A stretch of DNA of 32,020 nucleotides from a bacterium. Lineage in GTDB: Bacteria; Elusimicrobiota; Elusimicrobia; UBA1565; UBA9628. Where the stretch lies: NCBI GenBank assembly GCA_021810245.1, contig JAJZJF010000013.1, forward strand, positions 1 to 32,020. The letters are read 5' to 3'. Shown in pieces: positions 1 to 7,545 of this stretch. How positions within the stretch are numbered: position 1 is the stretch's first letter; every line of letters begins with the position of its first letter. The notes beneath the pieces were generated by a model, which worked only from the letters and a program-made list of their open reading frames with translations, made no database searches and was not told the DNA's origin. The position numbers and the translations under genes are program-made.

Positions 1-580
1 TTTTGAGGATCCGCGCCTTGGCGACCATTCTGGGATCGGCTGTATAGATTCCGCGGACATCGCTAAAAATCATGCATTGCCTAGCCTTGAGTTGTGAGGC
101 TAACATGATCGCCGTTAAATCCGAGCCTCCTCGTCCCAAACTGAGAATGTCTTTTTCCGCGTTTATGCCTTGAAATCCGGCGACCACGGTGATTTTCCCG
201 TTTTTGAGCTCTCTTAAAATCCGCCGCGGATTGAGTCTTGAGATATCGGCATTCCCGTAAAACCCCGAAGCCGCGATTCCAGCCTGAGCGGCGCTGAGAG
301 AAATAGCCCGGGCCCTCTGCTCAAGGCAAGACATCGCAAACAAAGACACGCCGACAATTTCTCCGGTCGTAATCAGCTGATCTTTTTCCCTGGGAGACGG
401 GTTTTTTGAGACGCGGGAAGAAAGAGTCAACAACTCATCGGTCATTTCCCCGGGGGCGGAGACAACGACTACGACCGCTTTTCCACGTTTTTTTTCGGCA
501 ATGGCCCGGGCCGCAGCGCGCTGAATTTTTTCCGGATCGGCGACGGAAGTGCCGCCAAATTTCATCACGGTGATGTTCAT
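1..580 (-). CDS. lysC: Aspartate kinase, N-terminal part (cut by the window edge)
   Basis: Cytosolic kinase that phosphorylates aspartate, the first step toward lysine, threonine and methionine. This gene is missing from the ORF track because its stop lies outside the window. Reading the reverse strand from 580 gives about 193 residues with the classic amino-acid-kinase features: KFGGTS close to the N-terminus (nucleotide binding), TTGE near residue 75, a GRGGSD motif, and FSDVRGIYTADPR near the visible end. The C-terminal part, including any ACT regulatory domains, is off the left edge, so feedback type (lysine or threonine sensitive) cannot be judged. The ATG overlaps the lipB stop as ATGA, which fixes the start and implies translational coupling to the E2-lpdA-lipB operon. 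Family assignment is very secure; the pathway link to lipoate genes is only co-transcription. Confidence 0.95.
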   Translation of the reverse strand, partial: MNITVMKFGGTSVADPEKIQRAAARAIAEKKRGKAVVVVVSAPGEMTDELLTLSSRVSKNPSPREKDQLITTGEIVGVSLFAMSCLEQRARAISLSAAQAGIAASGFYGNADISRLNPRRILRELKNGKITVVAGFQGINAEKDILSLGRGGSDLTAIMLASQLKARQCMIFSDVRGIYTADPRMVAKARILK

Positions 581-1212
581 GCCGCTAAAAGACCTTCTGT
601 TTTTCGGGCGAAAACCTCCGAAATCGCGCGGGCGCATTCTTTCACTGAAACCGATCTTTTCATCAAGGCTTCGAGATTTGAAATTGTTGCCGGTTCAAGT
701 TTGCAGGGATAAATGGCTGAAAAGGCCTTTAAATCGCAACTGACATTAATGGAAAACCCATGATAAGCGATTCCTTGCTTGACCGCGATGCCGATAGACG
801 CCACTTTTTTGTTTTGACACCAAACCCCGGTCAAACCTCGGATTGTCTCCGCCTTAAGACCGAAAGATTCGAGAGACTCAATGATCACGTCTTCCAAAAA
901 ACGCAAATAGTCCCGCACTTTAAAATTTCGCGTGGACAAGTTGATAATAGGATACCCCACCAATTGTCCAGGGCCATGATAGGTCCAGTCTCCACCGCGC
1001 TCGACTAAATAGGCTGGATGCGGAAGATTGGGCGGCTGCGTGGTTTTAGAAGAAATCCCGCACGTATAAACCGGAGGATGCTCTAAAAGGAGCAGTGTGT
1101 CCGAAATTAGGCCTTTTTTTCTTTGGGCTAGAAGCTCTCGCTGAAGGTCTAAAGCCTTTCCGTAATCCAAAAGTCCGAGAAAGCGGATATCAAGGGGAGA
1201 AAATGCATCCAC
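577..1212 (-). CDS. lipB: Octanoyl-[ACP]:protein octanoyltransferase (lipoyl transferase)
   Basis: LipB moves an octanoyl group from acyl carrier protein onto the lipoyl-domain lysine of E2 subunits, which LipA then sulfurates. The signature RGGDWTYHGPGQLVGYP is intact, followed by KVASIGIAV, which holds the catalytic lysine, and SINVSCDLKAFSAIYPC, which holds the catalytic cysteine. The residue after that cysteine is Lys (PCK), where the family usually has PCG. The track ORF begins at 1329, deep inside lpdA, and its extra N-terminus looks like antisense-style junk. I prefer the GTG at 1212, two bases beyond the lpdA stop, giving 211 residues, close to the usual LipB length. No clear Shine-Dalgarno supports it, so the start is uncertain. 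The gene is sandwiched between lpdA and lysC, and the E2 in the same operon is its likely substrate. Confidence 0.9.
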   Translation of the reverse strand: MDAFSPLDIRFLGLLDYGKALDLQRELLAQRKKGLISDTLLLLEHPPVYTCGISSKTTQPPNLPHPAYLVERGGDWTYHGPGQLVGYPIINLSTRNFKVRDYLRFLEDVIIESLESFGLKAETIRGLTGVWCQNKKVASIGIAVKQGIAYHGFSINVSCDLKAFSAIYPCKLEPATISNLEALMKRSVSVKECARAISEVFARKTEGLLAA

Positions 1213-1216
1213 CGAA

Positions 1217-2623
1217 TCAGGCGGTCTTGGCCAAAATGTGAATAGCTTCACCCAAGGCCGCTTCCGCCGCTTCTTGAAACGCCTCGGACAAGGTCGGGTG
1301 CGGATGAATAGTTCCCGCGACGTCTTCAATCGTCGCTCCCATCTTAATCGCTAGAGAAGCCTCGCCGATTAAGTCCGAGGCATGAGGGCCGACAAAACCC
1401 GCTCCTAAAATCCGGTGATCAGTTTTATCCGCGACCACCTTCACAAACCCCTCCGCTTGGCGAACCGCCTGCGCTCTTCCTGAAGCGGCAAAGGGAAATC
1501 TCCCAACCAAAATCGGGACGTTTTTAGACTTGAGCTCGGCTTCAGTCTCGCCGACATAAGATATTTCAGGATCGGTAAAAACGGCCCAGGGCACCGCGCC
1601 CCGAGACTCGGAAGAAAAGCCGCTGATATTTAAAGCCGCTAAAATCGCCTCGCGGGAAGCTTTATGCGCCAAATACGGAGCCCCGACAACATCCCCCGCC
1701 GCGTAAATATGGGGAACATTGGTTCTAAAACGCTCATCAACCCGAATATGGCCTTTCGCGTCGGTCTCAACCCCCAAGGTCTCAAGACCGAGATTTTTTG
1801 TCGTTGGAGCGCGCCCCACTGTCACTAGGACTTTCTCGGCTTCAATAGTCTTGACTCCTTGGGAAGTCTCGATCTCGATTTGGAGGGTTTCCCCTAAATC
1901 TTTATAAGATTTCGCCTTGGATTGAAGAAACATTTCGATCCCCAGCTTTTGAAGCTTGCGAGAAACTGGAGTCGTAAAATCGGGGTCAATGCCGGGCAAA
2001 ATCTGCGGCAGAAATTCAACCACTGTGACCTTCGTTCCCAGTTTCGCGAAAACAGTTCCGAGTTCAAGTCCAATAACGCCGGCTCCAATAACCAAAAGGT
2101 TTTTGGGCGCGACCGTCAAATCCAGAGCCTCTTTCGAGCTGATGATTTTATTTCCGTCAAAAGGAAAGTTCGGAAGAGAAATCGGGCGAGTGCCGGTCGT
2201 AATCAAGGCGTGCTCAAAATGAACTTCTTCTTCTCCGGAAGCGGTTTTAACCTTGGCCGAATGCTCTCCGGTAAAAACGGCTTCTCCGGTCATCAAGGTC
2301 GCGCCGCGGCCTTTCGTCAAGGACGCGACCCCGCGGTTGAGCCCCCCCACTAGTTGAGATTTCCAAGCCTGAACCTTTCCCCAATCAAGGGAAATATCTC
2401 CGGCATTGAGGCCGGCGGAGGCGGAATTTTTTGCTTCATAAAATTGGCTGGCGGAATAAATCAGGGCTTTTGAGGGGATGCAGCCGTAATTCAAGCACTC
2501 ACCGCCCAAATTTTTATCTTTGTCGACCAAAAGGACTTTTTTGCCTAATTGCCCTAATTTAATGGCCCCCACATAGCCGCCGGGGCCGGCGCCAACGACC
2601 AAGACTTCCGTTTCAATAGGCAT
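1217..2623 (-). CDS. lpdA: Dihydrolipoyl dehydrogenase (E3)
   Basis: FAD-dependent E3 subunit of 2-oxoacid dehydrogenase complexes; it reoxidises dihydrolipoyl groups on E2 and reduces NAD+. The 468 residues are full family length. Visible landmarks in order are the FAD-binding GAGPGGYVGA at residues 11-20, the redox-active disulfide GGECLNYGCIPSK near residues 40-52, the NAD-binding VIGAGVIGLELG near residue 180, the second FAD motif IYAAGDVVG near residue 310, and the dimer-interface active-site HPHPTLSEAFQE near the C-terminus (His/Glu pair). A GGGAG-like Shine-Dalgarno (AAGGGAG) lies 7 bases before the ATG. It sits 12 bp downstream of the E2 gene, as is typical for pdh/bkd operons. No E1 gene is in the window, so whether pyruvate or branched-chain oxoacids are the substrate is not decided by context. 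Confidence 0.97.
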   Translation of the reverse strand: MPIETEVLVVGAGPGGYVGAIKLGQLGKKVLLVDKDKNLGGECLNYGCIPSKALIYSASQFYEAKNSASAGLNAGDISLDWGKVQAWKSQLVGGLNRGVASLTKGRGATLMTGEAVFTGEHSAKVKTASGEEEVHFEHALITTGTRPISLPNFPFDGNKIISSKEALDLTVAPKNLLVIGAGVIGLELGTVFAKLGTKVTVVEFLPQILPGIDPDFTTPVSRKLQKLGIEMFLQSKAKSYKDLGETLQIEIETSQGVKTIEAEKVLVTVGRAPTTKNLGLETLGVETDAKGHIRVDERFRTNVPHIYAAGDVVGAPYLAHKASREAILAALNISGFSSESRGAVPWAVFTDPEISYVGETEAELKSKNVPILVGRFPFAASGRAQAVRQAEGFVKVVADKTDHRILGAGFVGPHASDLIGEASLAIKMGATIEDVAGTIHPHPTLSEAFQEAAEAALGEAIHILAKTA

Positions 2624-2635
2624 AGAAAATCTCCC

Positions 2636-3820
2636 TTAAATTAAGGTGCGCGGATTTTCCAGATGCTTAACAAACGTGTTCATAAACATCGCCGCTTGAG
2701 CGCCATCGGTAATCCGGTGATCGAAAGAAAGAATAAAATTAGCCATCTTTCTAATTTCGATCTTGCCCTCCCGAACCATGGGACGATCTTGAATCTTCAT
2801 AACTCCCAAAATCGCGACCTCCGGAAAATTAATGATCGGCGTCGCGAAAAGCCCGCCCAAGGGTCCGATATTGGTGATTGTAAAAGTGCCTCCCTGCATT
2901 TCGGAAAGCTCTAAACGATTGGCGCGCGCTTTCTCGGCCAAACGCTCGATTTCCGCCGCCAAACCCCAGACGTCCATATTCCCCGCGCCTTTAATGACCG
3001 GAACCACAAGACCCTGATCGGCGGAGACGGCAATACCGATATTATAGGAGCGTTTTTCAATGATAACGCTCTCTGCTTCATTTAATGTCGCGTTAAACAT
3101 CGGGAACTCCGGAAAGGTTTTCACTAGGGCTTTGATAATAAACGGAAGATAGGTTAGCTTAATCGTGCGCTGTTCCGCCTCTTTTTTCATGTCTTCCCGC
3201 AATTGGACCAGGGCGGTCAAGTCCGCCTCTTCCATATGGGCCACATGGGGGATTTTTTTCCAACTCTCGGACATTTTATCCGCGATTTTCCTGCGGATTC
3301 CGGTAAAAGGGATCTTAATGTCAGAAGAAGCGGATGGTGCCAAAGCGGATTTAGAAGCTCCGCCGGCAAAACCGCGAACATCCACCTCGGTGACGCGCCC
3401 CCCAGGGCCAGTTCCCTTAACCGCCGCGATATCCACGCCTAAATCTTTCGCCAATTTTCGGACCGCCGGCGTCGCGCTCACCATAGCTTCCGAGGGCTTA
3501 TCCGCCACCGCCACCGAGGTTTTGACTGCCGCAGACGCGGAGGTCGCGACAGAATGAGTTTGCACCCCTCCGGATACGTTTCCCTCCAATTCAAAAATCA
3601 CCAGAGGCGCATGGACCTGGACTTTTTCCCCGGGTTTAGCCATTAACTTCGCGATTTTACCGGTTTTGGGGCTGGGGATTTCGACTTCGGCTTTATCCGT
3701 CAAAACATTGCACAAAGGCTCATTTTCCTTGACCGATTGACCTTCCTGGACATGCCATTTAACGACTTCGCCCTCAGTTAAGCCTTCGCCGATATCCGGC
3801 AATTTAAACTCATAGTTCAT
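2636..3820 (-). CDS. Dihydrolipoamide acyltransferase (E2) of a 2-oxoacid dehydrogenase complex
   Basis: Core subunit of a pyruvate or branched-chain 2-oxoacid dehydrogenase complex. Domains are clear: one N-terminal lipoyl domain with the modified lysine in TDKAEVEIPSP (Lys43), an Ala/Val/Ser-rich linker at about 85-112, a peripheral-subunit-binding domain around 114-150 (ATPAVRKLAKDLGVDI...GPGGRV), a second linker, and the catalytic acyltransferase domain from about 170 to the end with the active-site SFDHRITDG (His368, Asp372). The ATG is preceded by GGAGG seven bases upstream. A probable promoter lies just upstream (3853-3882). The gene leads the operon with lpdA, lipB and lysC. The E1 subunits, normally just upstream, are absent: an aldo/keto reductase takes that place. 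Symbol withheld because pdhC and bkdB cannot be separated by eye. Confidence 0.93.
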   Translation of the reverse strand: MNYEFKLPDIGEGLTEGEVVKWHVQEGQSVKENEPLCNVLTDKAEVEIPSPKTGKIAKLMAKPGEKVQVHAPLVIFELEGNVSGGVQTHSVATSASAAVKTSVAVADKPSEAMVSATPAVRKLAKDLGVDIAAVKGTGPGGRVTEVDVRGFAGGASKSALAPSASSDIKIPFTGIRRKIADKMSESWKKIPHVAHMEEADLTALVQLREDMKKEAEQRTIKLTYLPFIIKALVKTFPEFPMFNATLNEAESVIIEKRSYNIGIAVSADQGLVVPVIKGAGNMDVWGLAAEIERLAEKARANRLELSEMQGGTFTITNIGPLGGLFATPIINFPEVAILGVMKIQDRPMVREGKIEIRKMANFILSFDHRITDGAQAAMFMNTFVKHLENPRTLI

Positions 3821-3852
3821 GGTATTCCTCCGCTAGAAAAATCTCTCTCTTC

Positions 3853-3882
3853 ATTCTATCAATTGTCGAAGCAAGAGTTCAA
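3853..3882 (-). promoter_or_regulatory. Putative sigma70-type promoter of the E2-lpdA-lipB-lysC operon
   Basis: On the minus strand TTGAAC (877-882) is followed after an 18-bp spacer by TAGAAT (853-858). Initiation about 6-8 bases later would give a leader of roughly 25 bases containing the GGAGG of the E2 gene. The -10 has one mismatch to consensus, the -35 two. It sits in the 64-bp gap between the aldo/keto reductase stop and the E2 start, and shows that the operon need not be read from upstream. Pattern match only. Confidence 0.4.
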
Positions 3883-3884
3883 AA

Positions 3885-4871
3885 TCAGCGATTGACCGCC
3901 TGCATGGCTTGTTCCGCATAGCGCGGGCCGGCGGTCGAACCTTTGGGAATTAATTGATTGATTTCTTTAAGCTCTTGATCAGTCAAATGAATCTCAAGCG
4001 CCCCAATGTTTTCCTCCAAACGGGCGAGACTGCGAACTCCAAAAATAGGAACGATGTCTTTTCCTTGCGCCAAAACCCAGGCCAAGGCGATTTGAGCCGG
4101 ACTCGCCTTTTTCTTTTGGGCCAAGGCTTCGATATGCTTGACCAAATTTAGATTCTTATAAAAGTTCTCTCCTTGAAATCGCGGGTGCGCCCGGCGATAA
4201 TCGCCTTGCGGGAAATCCTCGGGAGATTTAAAGCGTCCGGTCAAAAAACCGCGCCCAAGCGGACTGTAAGCGACAAAACCAATTCCCAATTCTCGAACGG
4301 TTTCCAAAATTTCGCCCTCCGGGTCACGGGTCCACAGGGAATATTCGGATTGAAGAGCCGAAATGGGGTGAACGCGATGGGCTCGCCGAATGGTTTTGGC
4401 CGCGGCCTCGGACAAACCCAAATATCGGACCTTGCCAGCCTTGACGAGATCCGCCATCGCTCCGACGGTTTCTTCAATGGGGACATTGGAATCCACTCGG
4501 TGTTGATAGTAAAGATCAATGACGTCTACTCCAAGGCGCTTAAGGGAATTGTCGCAACACTGGCGAACGTATTCCGGGCGCCCGTTAATGCCTAAAAATT
4601 TTCCGTCCTCGCTCCTTTGATTCCCAAATTTGGTGGCCAAGACCACCCGATGGCGCCGATCCTTGATCGCCTTGCCGACTAAAATTTCATTTTTAAACGG
4701 CCCATACATATCGGCGGTGTCAAGAAAATTAACCCCCAGATCAATGGCTTTGTGAATCACTCGAATTGATTCCGCGTCATCAGCTGCGCCGTAAAAATCG
4801 GACATCCCCATGCATCCCAAACCCATTTCCGAAACTTGAAGCCCTTGTTTTCCTAAACTAACTTGTTTCAT
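3885..4871 (-). CDS. Aldo/keto reductase (NADPH-dependent oxidoreductase)
   Basis: Cytosolic TIM-barrel oxidoreductase that reduces aldehydes or ketones with NAD(P)H; natural substrate unknown. The catalytic tetrad is complete: Asp51 and Tyr56 in [10 protein letters not shown], Lys81 in VVLATKFG, and His124 in DLYYQHRVD. The N-terminal [12 protein letters not shown] and the C-terminal [17 protein letters not shown], the cofactor-binding region, match the broad AKR family of YhdN/AKR13-like proteins. The track start is at 4889, but the ATG at 4871 has a perfect GGAGG four bases before it while the upstream ATG has none, so I use 4871 (328 residues). It is transcribed away from the TauE/SafE gene across a 38-bp gap. 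It could share transcription with the E2 operon downstream, but the 64-bp gap has its own promoter-like site. No functional link to the neighbours is evident. Confidence 0.93.
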   Translation of the reverse strand: MKQVSLGKQGLQVSEMGLGCMGMSDFYGAADDAESIRVIHKAIDLGVNFLDTADMYGPFKNEILVGKAIKDRRHRVVLATKFGNQRSEDGKFLGINGRPEYVRQCCDNSLKRLGVDVIDLYYQHRVDSNVPIEETVGAMADLVKAGKVRYLGLSEAAAKTIRRAHRVHPISALQSEYSLWTRDPEGEILETVRELGIGFVAYSPLGRGFLTGRFKSPEDFPQGDYRRAHPRFQGENFYKNLNLVKHIEALAQKKKASPAQIALAWVLAQGKDIVPIFGVRSLARLEENIGALEIHLTDQELKEINQLIPKGSTAGPRYAEQAMQAVNR

Positions 4872-4909
4872 AAACCCTCCTTGATTCATTCTCTATGATA
4901 AAATAATTT

Positions 4910-5701
4910 ATGCCTACTCTCCCACACTATTCTTTTTCATGGAATTATTATATTTTCGCAAGCCTCATCGGCGCCGGCGTCGGCTTTTTATCCGGACTTT
5001 TCGGCAAGGGCGGAAGCGCGATCACGACTCCTCTTTTGCGCGTTCTTTTAAACACTCCGCGCTTTTTCGCCCTCGCTTCTCCACTTCCGGCGACTCTGCC
5101 CACCACACTCTCGGCTTCCTGGGCCTATCAAGGCAATGATCTTGTTGACTGGCATGCGGTAGCAGTGACCTGTTTATGGGGAATTCCGGCGACGACGATT
5201 GGATCACTGGCCAGCAGCTGGGTTGGCGGCCATTTCTTAATGATACTCACCGCGCTTTTCATCAGCTATCTTGGCATCATGCTGTTGTGGAAGGGAGAAC
5301 GCGAGAAAACAGAGGGCATCGCCCGCACGGAAAAGTCTCATCGCAAAAAACTCGCCGCCATCGCGATCGGCGTCGGTTTTCTATCGGGACTTCTAGCCAA
5401 CGCCGGAGGAGTTCTTTACGGACCGCTTTTTATCAGTTGGATTAATATGCCGACTAAAAAAGCCCTGGCGACGTCTTTAATCGTCTCCTGCTTTCTCGCG
5501 ATTCCCGGAACGCTGACTCACTGGTATCTCGGACATATTGATTGGGCCCTCGTTTTGGCTTTATCCATAGCGACAATCCCCATGTCTTATCTGGGGGCAA
5601 AAGCCGCTTTGAAAATGCGCGGCTCTTCTTTACTCAAGCTCTACGGAAGCGCCTTAACCCTTTTTGGCCTCTACGACTTGATTCATACCCTTCGTCATTA
5701 A
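4910..5701 (+). CDS. TauE/SafE-family membrane permease
   Basis: Predicted inner-membrane protein of the TauE/SafE (DUF81) family, members of which export sulfite, sulfoacetate or other organosulfur anions. The 263 residues contain about eight hydrophobic spans in two similar halves; each half opens with the family's Gly-rich signature (GVGFLSGLFGKGGSAI near residue 22, and GVGFLSGLLANAGGVLYGP near residue 155). A charged cytoplasmic loop (KGEREKTEG..KSHRKK) separates them. The substrate cannot be told from sequence and nothing nearby is a sulfur-metabolism gene. No Shine-Dalgarno precedes the ATG; a TATGAT about ten bases before it suggests a very short or absent leader. The last 48 bp overlap the 3' end of serS on the other strand. 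Confidence 0.88.
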   Translation: MPTLPHYSFSWNYYIFASLIGAGVGFLSGLFGKGGSAITTPLLRVLLNTPRFFALASPLPATLPTTLSASWAYQGNDLVDWHAVAVTCLWGIPATTIGSLASSWVGGHFLMILTALFISYLGIMLLWKGEREKTEGIARTEKSHRKKLAAIAIGVGFLSGLLANAGGVLYGPLFISWINMPTKKALATSLIVSCFLAIPGTLTHWYLGHIDWALVLALSIATIPMSYLGAKAALKMRGSSLLKLYGSALTLFGLYDLIHTLRH

Positions 5702-6997
5702 CCGCTCAAACCCCGCGTAAGGAACCAAGGCCTTAGGCAAAAGAACAGAACCGTCTTTTTGCTGGAAGTTTTCAAGAATGGCGGCAAAGAGCCTTCCGAT
5801 GGCGACGCCGCTGCCGTTAAGAGTATGGACCAATTCCGGCGGATTTTTGAGAGCGCGGCGAAAGCGCGCGTTCATCCGGCGGGCTTGAAAATCCCCGCAA
5901 TCGGAACAAGAAGAAATCTCGCGATACTTTTGCTCAAACGGCATCCAGACTTCCAAATCATATGTTTTGCGCGAGGCAAAGCCGAGATCTCCGGTGCAGA
6001 GTTCAATAATACGATAGGGAATTTCCAACGTCTGCAAAACTCTTTCCGCGTCTTGGGTCAAAGACTCTAAGGCCTCCAAAGAATCCTCGGGTTTGGTAAC
6101 CCAGACAAGCTCAACTTTGTCAAATTGATGATTGCGGATAAGCCCCCTAACGTCTTTTCCGTAAGAGCCCGCTTCCTGCCTAAAGCAAGGCGTATAGGCC
6201 GTCATTTTTATCGGCAAATTGTCTACGGACAAAATTTCATCGCGCACGAGATTGGTCAAAGGCACTTCGGCAGTCGGTATCAAATACATATCTGCGGCGG
6301 TTTGAGAGTTTTCTTTTCCAGGGGCTTCCAAATGATACAGATCTTCTTTAAATTTCGGGAGCTGCCCCGTTCCCTCCAAAATCTCGGGTTTGACTAAATA
6401 AGGCGGCCAGATTTCCTCATACCCCGCCTTGCGGTGCAAATCAAGGGTAAAACTGACCAAGGCCCCCATGAGCCTTGAACCCAAGCCGCGCCACAAGGCA
6501 AAACGCGATCCCGAGAGCTTGGCCGCCGCGGCAAAATCCAAAATTCCCAGATTTTCCCCAATCGTTTGATGGTCCAAGGGCTTAAAATCAAAGGGAACGG
6601 GCTTTTGGCTGAAACGAACGGGGCGATTGTCCTCTTCATTTTTCCCGCGAGGAACGCTTTCATGGGGCAAATTAGGAAGGCTCAACAGCGTTTCTTTAAG
6701 TGGAGAGATCAAAACCTCCAAGGACTTTTCTTTGTCCTCCATCGCCAATTTCAAACGCCCCACTTCCTCAAGCAATTTTTGCGCCTCCTCTTGCGCCCCG
6801 GAGGCTTTCGCTTTTCCGACTGATTGCGACAAAGCGTTTCGTTTCGCGCGCAAGGCTTCCACTTCCTGTAAAAGGGCCCTGTGATCCGAATCCATTTTGA
6901 TCGCCGCTTCCAAATTCGCTTTATAGCGTTCATTGCGCGAACAGAGAGAATCTAAAACTTTTTCGGGATTTTTTCTTAAAAGCGCGGGATCAATCAT
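5654..6997 (-). CDS. serS: Serine--tRNA ligase
   Basis: Class II aminoacyl-tRNA synthetase that charges tRNA-Ser (and tRNA-Sec) in the cytosol. The 447 residues are slightly longer than usual. The N-terminal ~110 residues form the tRNA-binding coiled coil (rich in Lys/Glu/Leu with RAKRNALSQSVGKAK). The catalytic core shows the serine-pocket TAEVPLTNL, motif 2 CFRQEAGSYGKDVRG, and motif 3 in NGSGVAIGRLFAAILENFQ followed by the typical LLPKALVPY end. An extra tail (about 20 residues, ERLMTKGMNQVVEAKKG) follows; it is encoded by the DNA that overlaps the convergent TauE/SafE gene. The ATG overlaps the previous gene's stop as ATGA, and GGAGAAAAAACG provides a ribosome binding site within that upstream gene. 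It is the last gene of the gyrA-led group. Confidence 0.97.
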   Translation of the reverse strand: MIDPALLRKNPEKVLDSLCSRNERYKANLEAAIKMDSDHRALLQEVEALRAKRNALSQSVGKAKASGAQEEAQKLLEEVGRLKLAMEDKEKSLEVLISPLKETLLSLPNLPHESVPRGKNEEDNRPVRFSQKPVPFDFKPLDHQTIGENLGILDFAAAAKLSGSRFALWRGLGSRLMGALVSFTLDLHRKAGYEEIWPPYLVKPEILEGTGQLPKFKEDLYHLEAPGKENSQTAADMYLIPTAEVPLTNLVRDEILSVDNLPIKMTAYTPCFRQEAGSYGKDVRGLIRNHQFDKVELVWVTKPEDSLEALESLTQDAERVLQTLEIPYRIIELCTGDLGFASRKTYDLEVWMPFEQKYREISSCSDCGDFQARRMNARFRRALKNPPELVHTLNGSGVAIGRLFAAILENFQQKDGSVLLPKALVPYAGFERLMTKGMNQVVEAKKG

Positions 6998-7545
6998 CGT
7001 TTTTTCTCCAACAAGGAAGCATCTCCAGCGACATTTAAAACCGTTTGCGTCGTCTTAAGCGCCGAATTCTCCCCTTGTCTTGGTTCAATCATCACTTCTA
7101 TTTTAATTTTTGCGGGTTTCCAGCCTTCTAGGGCCAATCGCTTAAAATAATCTTTGACTGGATCGGTCACGTCAAAGACAACTGGAAGGGTTTGACCCGA
7201 CCTTAGGATCGGCACCCGTCTCTCATCCACCGCAAAGGGAATGGTCCAACCTTTATCCTTTTCAGGCTTTGTGATGGAGTAGACCTTGGCGGAAAGGGTA
7301 TAACGCAGGAGAATTCCTTCCCGGCTTGCGCCTTGATTATTGAGGTTTAGTACCGCTTTTAAGCGCCCTTTAAGATACCCATTGGGAGGCAAAAGGATCT
7401 CATCAATCGGAGCCGGTGCGCTATTTTCCTGCTTATTGAGTATCTGCCAAGACCAATCTCCAAAGGAGATTGTCGCGAAAGCCGGGCTTTCAAAGCCCGC
7501 AAAAATCGCGATTAAAATGGCGATTTTCCAGTAAAGGCTTTTCAT
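6994..7545 (-). CDS. Unknown secreted protein between gyrA and serS
   Basis: Not recognised. The first 24 residues are a textbook signal peptide: Lys near the start, hydrophobic core [11 protein letters not shown], and an AFA cleavage motif, so the mature part (~160 residues) should be periplasmic or extracellular. No lipobox cysteine is present. The mature part is rich in alternating hydrophobic residues ([21 protein letters not shown]), suggesting a beta-sandwich, and contains no cysteine that I can find. No repeats or catalytic motif stand out. Both ends are coupled: its ATG overlaps the gyrA stop (ATGA) and its stop overlaps the serS ATG (ATGA), so it is certainly co-translated with them and evolutionarily kept in frame. 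Its place inside a replication/translation operon says nothing direct about function. Real gene status is well supported by the couplings. Confidence 0.75.
   Translation of the reverse strand: MKSLYWKIAILIAIFAGFESPAFATISFGDWSWQILNKQENSAPAPIDEILLPPNGYLKGRLKAVLNLNNQGASREGILLRYTLSAKVYSITKPEKDKGWTIPFAVDERRVPILRSGQTLPVVFDVTDPVKDYFKRLALEGWKPAKIKIEVMIEPRQGENSALKTTQTVLNVAGDASLLEKKR

Noticed and set aside
1213-1329. Extended N-terminus of LipB suggested by the ORF track
   Set aside because: It lies wholly within lpdA, is rich in Arg/Pro and does not resemble LipB; GTG at 1212 gives the usual length.
1922-2353. 143-aa plus-strand ORF over lpdA
   Set aside because: Antisense to conserved lpdA motifs, no recognizable domain or start signals.
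3165-3557. 130-aa plus-strand ORF over the E2 gene
   Set aside because: Shadow of the E2 linker; Ala/Ser/Pro bias mirrors the opposite strand.
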